NCBI GenBank assembly: GCA_023447015.1
Contig: JAEXPG010000347.1
Location: 1 to 8,325 of the forward strand
Direction of reading: 5' to 3'
Length of the DNA: 8,325 bases
Source: Verrucomicrobiota bacterium
GTDB lineage: Bacteria; Verrucomicrobiota; Verrucomicrobiia; Opitutales; Opitutaceae
A model generated the notes under the pieces. It made no database searches and was not told the origin of the DNA. It was given only the letters and a program-made list of their open reading frames with translations. Each line of letters starts with the position of its first letter. Positions within the stretch are counted from its first letter, which is position 1. The position numbers were made by a program, and so were the translations under genes. Below are positions 6,797-8,325 of the stretch, piece after piece.

Positions 6797-7538
6797 AGCC
6801 CGCTTCCGCTTCGGCGGGGGCCTTGCCGATGAGGGTCGTCTGCTCGCATTCGCCGAGGATCGCGTGGGCGGAATCGACGTCGGGGGCGTGCCAGAGCTGG
6901 GCGAGGAGATCGGTCTTGGCGGCCATCATGCAGAGGCGGGCGAGGGTGTGCAGGTGCAGGCGGTCGTCCTGGCAGCAGAGCATGAAGAAGAGACGGGTGT
7001 GGCCGCCGTCGGGCGCACCGAAGGGGATGCCGGCGATCGTGCGGCCGAGGAGGAGGAACGAGCCCTCGTAGGCGTACTCCTCGTGGTTGCGGGCGTGGAG
7101 CAGGGCCATGCCGCCGGGCAGCGCGGTGGAGCAGAGCTCCTCGCGTTCCTGCACGCTGGCGAGCAGCGCCTTCGAATCGAACACCCGGCCGGTGGTGGCG
7201 GCGAAGTCTACCATGTCGCGGATGACCGCGGCTTTGGTGCGCGAGGCGAGGTCGAGCTTGATGTGCTCGGAGCGCAGAAGCTCCGGCATCAGCGCGTCGC
7301 CGTCGCGGATCTCGCGGACGCGGGTGGTCGACTGCTCATGGAAAGCGGTGAGCCGGCGGTCGGGCAGCCGGAGGATGCGGCAGGAGGCCCAGGCATCGAT
7401 GTCGCCGCGCAGGAACACGGGACGGTTGCCGCGCATCATGTGCGGCATGTCGGCGGTTTTGAGGAGCCGCATGACATCGTCCGGGGTGACGTGGAGATAG
7501 TCGGCGACTTCCTCAAGGGTGAGGATTCGATGGGGCAT
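6795..7538 (-). CDS. Helix-turn-helix / PTS EIIA (fructose-PtsN type) fusion protein
   Basis: A 247-aa cytoplasmic protein. Residues 5-50 ('ILTLEEVADYLHVTPDDVMRLL...GDIDAW') are a MerR/excisionase-type winged HTH. Residues about 90-240 are a type-2 EIIA domain of the PtsN/fructose class. His148 in 'GGMALLHARN' is at the phosphorylation-site position, with Leu147 replacing the usual Pro, followed by 'IPFGAPDGGHTRLFFMLCCQDDRLHLHTLARL', a stretch characteristic of this family. No EIIB, EIIC or permease is nearby, so a regulatory PTS role, in which phosphorylation state controls DNA or partner binding, is the likely reading; this is inference. The ATG at 7538 is chosen because the HTH begins right there; an in-frame TTG at 7643 would add 35 aa without domain character. 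No clear Shine-Dalgarno is visible. It is transcribed divergently from the helicase gene. Confidence 0.85.
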   Translation of the reverse strand: MPHRILTLEEVADYLHVTPDDVMRLLKTADMPHMMRGNRPVFLRGDIDAWASCRILRLPDRRLTAFHEQSTTRVREIRDGDALMPELLRSEHIKLDLASRTKAAVIRDMVDFAATTGRVFDSKALLASVQEREELCSTALPGGMALLHARNHEEYAYEGSFLLLGRTIAGIPFGAPDGGHTRLFFMLCCQDDRLHLHTLARLCMMAAKTDLLAQLWHAPDVDSAHAILGECEQTTLIGKAPAEAEAG

Positions 7539-7984
7539 GAGGCGGGGAAGTTGGAGCGAGCGCTGGGGAAATGCAGCGAAAATTTGCAGGGGAATTTTCC
7601 CATTGGATGTCCGACGCAGGGAGCAAACGTGGCAGAGCCGCAACGGACAGAACGGAGAGCGGAGGACGGAACGCGGAGAATCTGGAACTCACGAAATCAG
7701 GAAACGGAACGGCCGAAGGGAACTGTGCAGGGTTGGACTGATTCGCCACAAGAAGGCGCAAGAACCCACGAGAACGATCCCTTCTTTCTGTGTCTCCTGG
7801 TGCCTATTCGTGGCCACGAGTTTGATTACGGATCGGCTGCTCTGGAGCATTGGCGGTGCACGATGGCCTCGAGCGTTCTGGAGATGGCGGGCGTGAAGCC
7901 CGCCCCACCGTCGGAGGCGGGGAGGCGCAGGCGCGGCGAAGGTGACGCTCGACAGCGGAGCGCGCGGCGTGCGTTGCTGTTCGG
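7539..7984. other. Divergent intergenic region, no gene recognised
   Basis: These 446 nt between the HTH-EIIA start and the helicase start must hold both promoters, but I could not pick a convincing -35/-10 pair. They contain a purine-rich GGA-type tract (about 7651-7720), a segment around 7741-7815 with CAAGAA direct repeats (7749-7754 and 7759-7764), and a REP-like hairpin at 7886-7904. Short open frames across it have low-complexity translations and no domain, so I consider it noncoding and partly made of dispersed-repeat-like sequence. Confidence 0.65.
7886..7904. repeat. REP-like perfect hairpin
   Basis: GGCGGGC-GTGAA-GCCCGCC is a perfect 7-bp stem with a 5-nt loop, followed by CCACC. 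The motif (a 'gcgggcgtgaagcccgc' core) resembles short extragenic palindromes scattered in Verrucomicrobia genomes; that similarity is from memory. There is no T-tract on either side, so it is not an intrinsic terminator. It lies 80 nt upstream of the helicase start. Confidence 0.55.
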
Positions 7985-8325
7985 GTGACCGCCTCCGCCC
8001 AGAACCACCCGCTTGCGCCGCTGCCCGGCCCGTACAACGCCGATGCGGTGCTCGACCGTTTTCTCACGGTCATGGGCGAACGCGGGCTCTCGCTATACCC
8101 GGAGCAGGAGGAGGCGATCCTCGAGTTGTTCGCGGGCAAGAACGTCGTGCTCAACACGCCCACCGGCTCGGGCAAATCGCTCGTGGCGGCGGCGATGCAC
8201 TTCCGCGCGCTCTGCGCCGGCGAGCGCTCGGTCTACACCTGCCCGATCAAGGCGCTGGTGAACGAGAAGTTCCTCTCGCTCTGCCGCGACTTCGGGCCGG
8301 AGAACGTCGGCATGATGACCGGCGA
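7985..8325 (+). CDS. DEAD/DEAH-box (superfamily 2) helicase, N-terminal part, cut by the window end
   Basis: 113 codons are visible. They show a Q-motif-like 'LYPEQEEAI' (37-45, Gln41), motif I/Walker A 'TPTGSGKS' (58-65), motif Ia 'TCPIKALVNEKF' (85-96), and the start of motif Ib 'GMMTG' (109-113). This is the ATP-binding half of an RNA or DNA helicase. The wording is close to Ski2-like helicases with a DUF3516 C-terminus, but that region is outside the window, so the subfamily is tentative. The GTG at 7985 is taken as start because an in-frame TGA at 7943 closes the frame and no other start codon lies between; Met30 is the next in-frame ATG and would keep all motifs. No Shine-Dalgarno is evident. 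Confidence 0.87.
   Translation, partial: MTASAQNHPLAPLPGPYNADAVLDRFLTVMGERGLSLYPEQEEAILELFAGKNVVLNTPTGSGKSLVAAAMHFRALCAGERSVYTCPIKALVNEKFLSLCRDFGPENVGMMTG

Noticed and set aside
7539..7643. 35-residue N-terminal extension of the HTH-EIIA protein from a TTG codon
   Set aside because: The HTH domain begins at the ATG at 7538; the extension has no domain character and lies in noncoding-like sequence.
7513..7761. Minus-strand frame of 82 codons upstream of HTH-EIIA
   Set aside because: Phe/Ser/Pro-rich translation of repeat-like intergenic sequence; overlaps the start of the real gene.
6864..7988. Plus-strand frame of 374 codons antisense to HTH-EIIA and across the intergenic region
   Set aside because: Low-complexity translation with no domain; the opposite strand encodes recognisable HTH and EIIA domains.
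1..8325. CRISPR array, tRNA or rRNA genes, insertion sequence with transposase
   Set aside because: No regularly spaced repeats, no cloverleaf or rRNA-like sequence and no transposase motif were seen in any frame.

Overview
This looks like GC-rich chromosomal DNA from a Verrucomicrobiota bacterium, most likely an Opitutaceae-like lineage. The reasons are the giant secreted fibronectin-III/sugar-binding protein ending in a DPDADGQTNLVEYAFG-type tail, a helix-turn-helix protein fused to PTS EIIA, the 'NKLLQPTP' tail on one gene, and the lack of clear Shine-Dalgarno sequences. The taxonomic call is an inference from protein style, not from a marker gene.

Layout. Positions 30-5216 (minus) hold one very large gene for an exported multidomain protein of 1728 aa. 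It has a signal peptide, Ig-like/FN3 and carbohydrate-binding-like modules, a (beta/alpha)8 glycoside-hydrolase-like core with candidate catalytic Glu737 and Glu879, more FN3 modules, a jelly-roll-like segment and a C-terminal Verrucomicrobia-type tail. Its upstream region carries a perfect 6-bp dyad and, further up, a good intrinsic terminator belonging to the next gene. Positions 5427-5936 (minus) encode a Nudix hydrolase. Positions 6072-6671 (minus) encode a small stand-alone Clp N-domain protein of visibly lower GC. Its stop codon lies inside a 93-bp imperfect hairpin bounded by integron attC-like core sites. Positions 6795-7538 (minus) encode a HTH-EIIA (PTS) fusion, probably a regulator. 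A 446-nt divergent intergenic region with a REP-like hairpin follows, and from 7985 (plus) a DEAD/DEAH helicase runs off the window end.

The genes do not form an obvious pathway or operon. The minus-strand genes are separated by gaps of 133-210 nt and at least one terminator. The two most noteworthy points are the large unclassified putative glycan-degrading enzyme and the possible relic or single integron cassette (Clp-N gene plus attC-like site).
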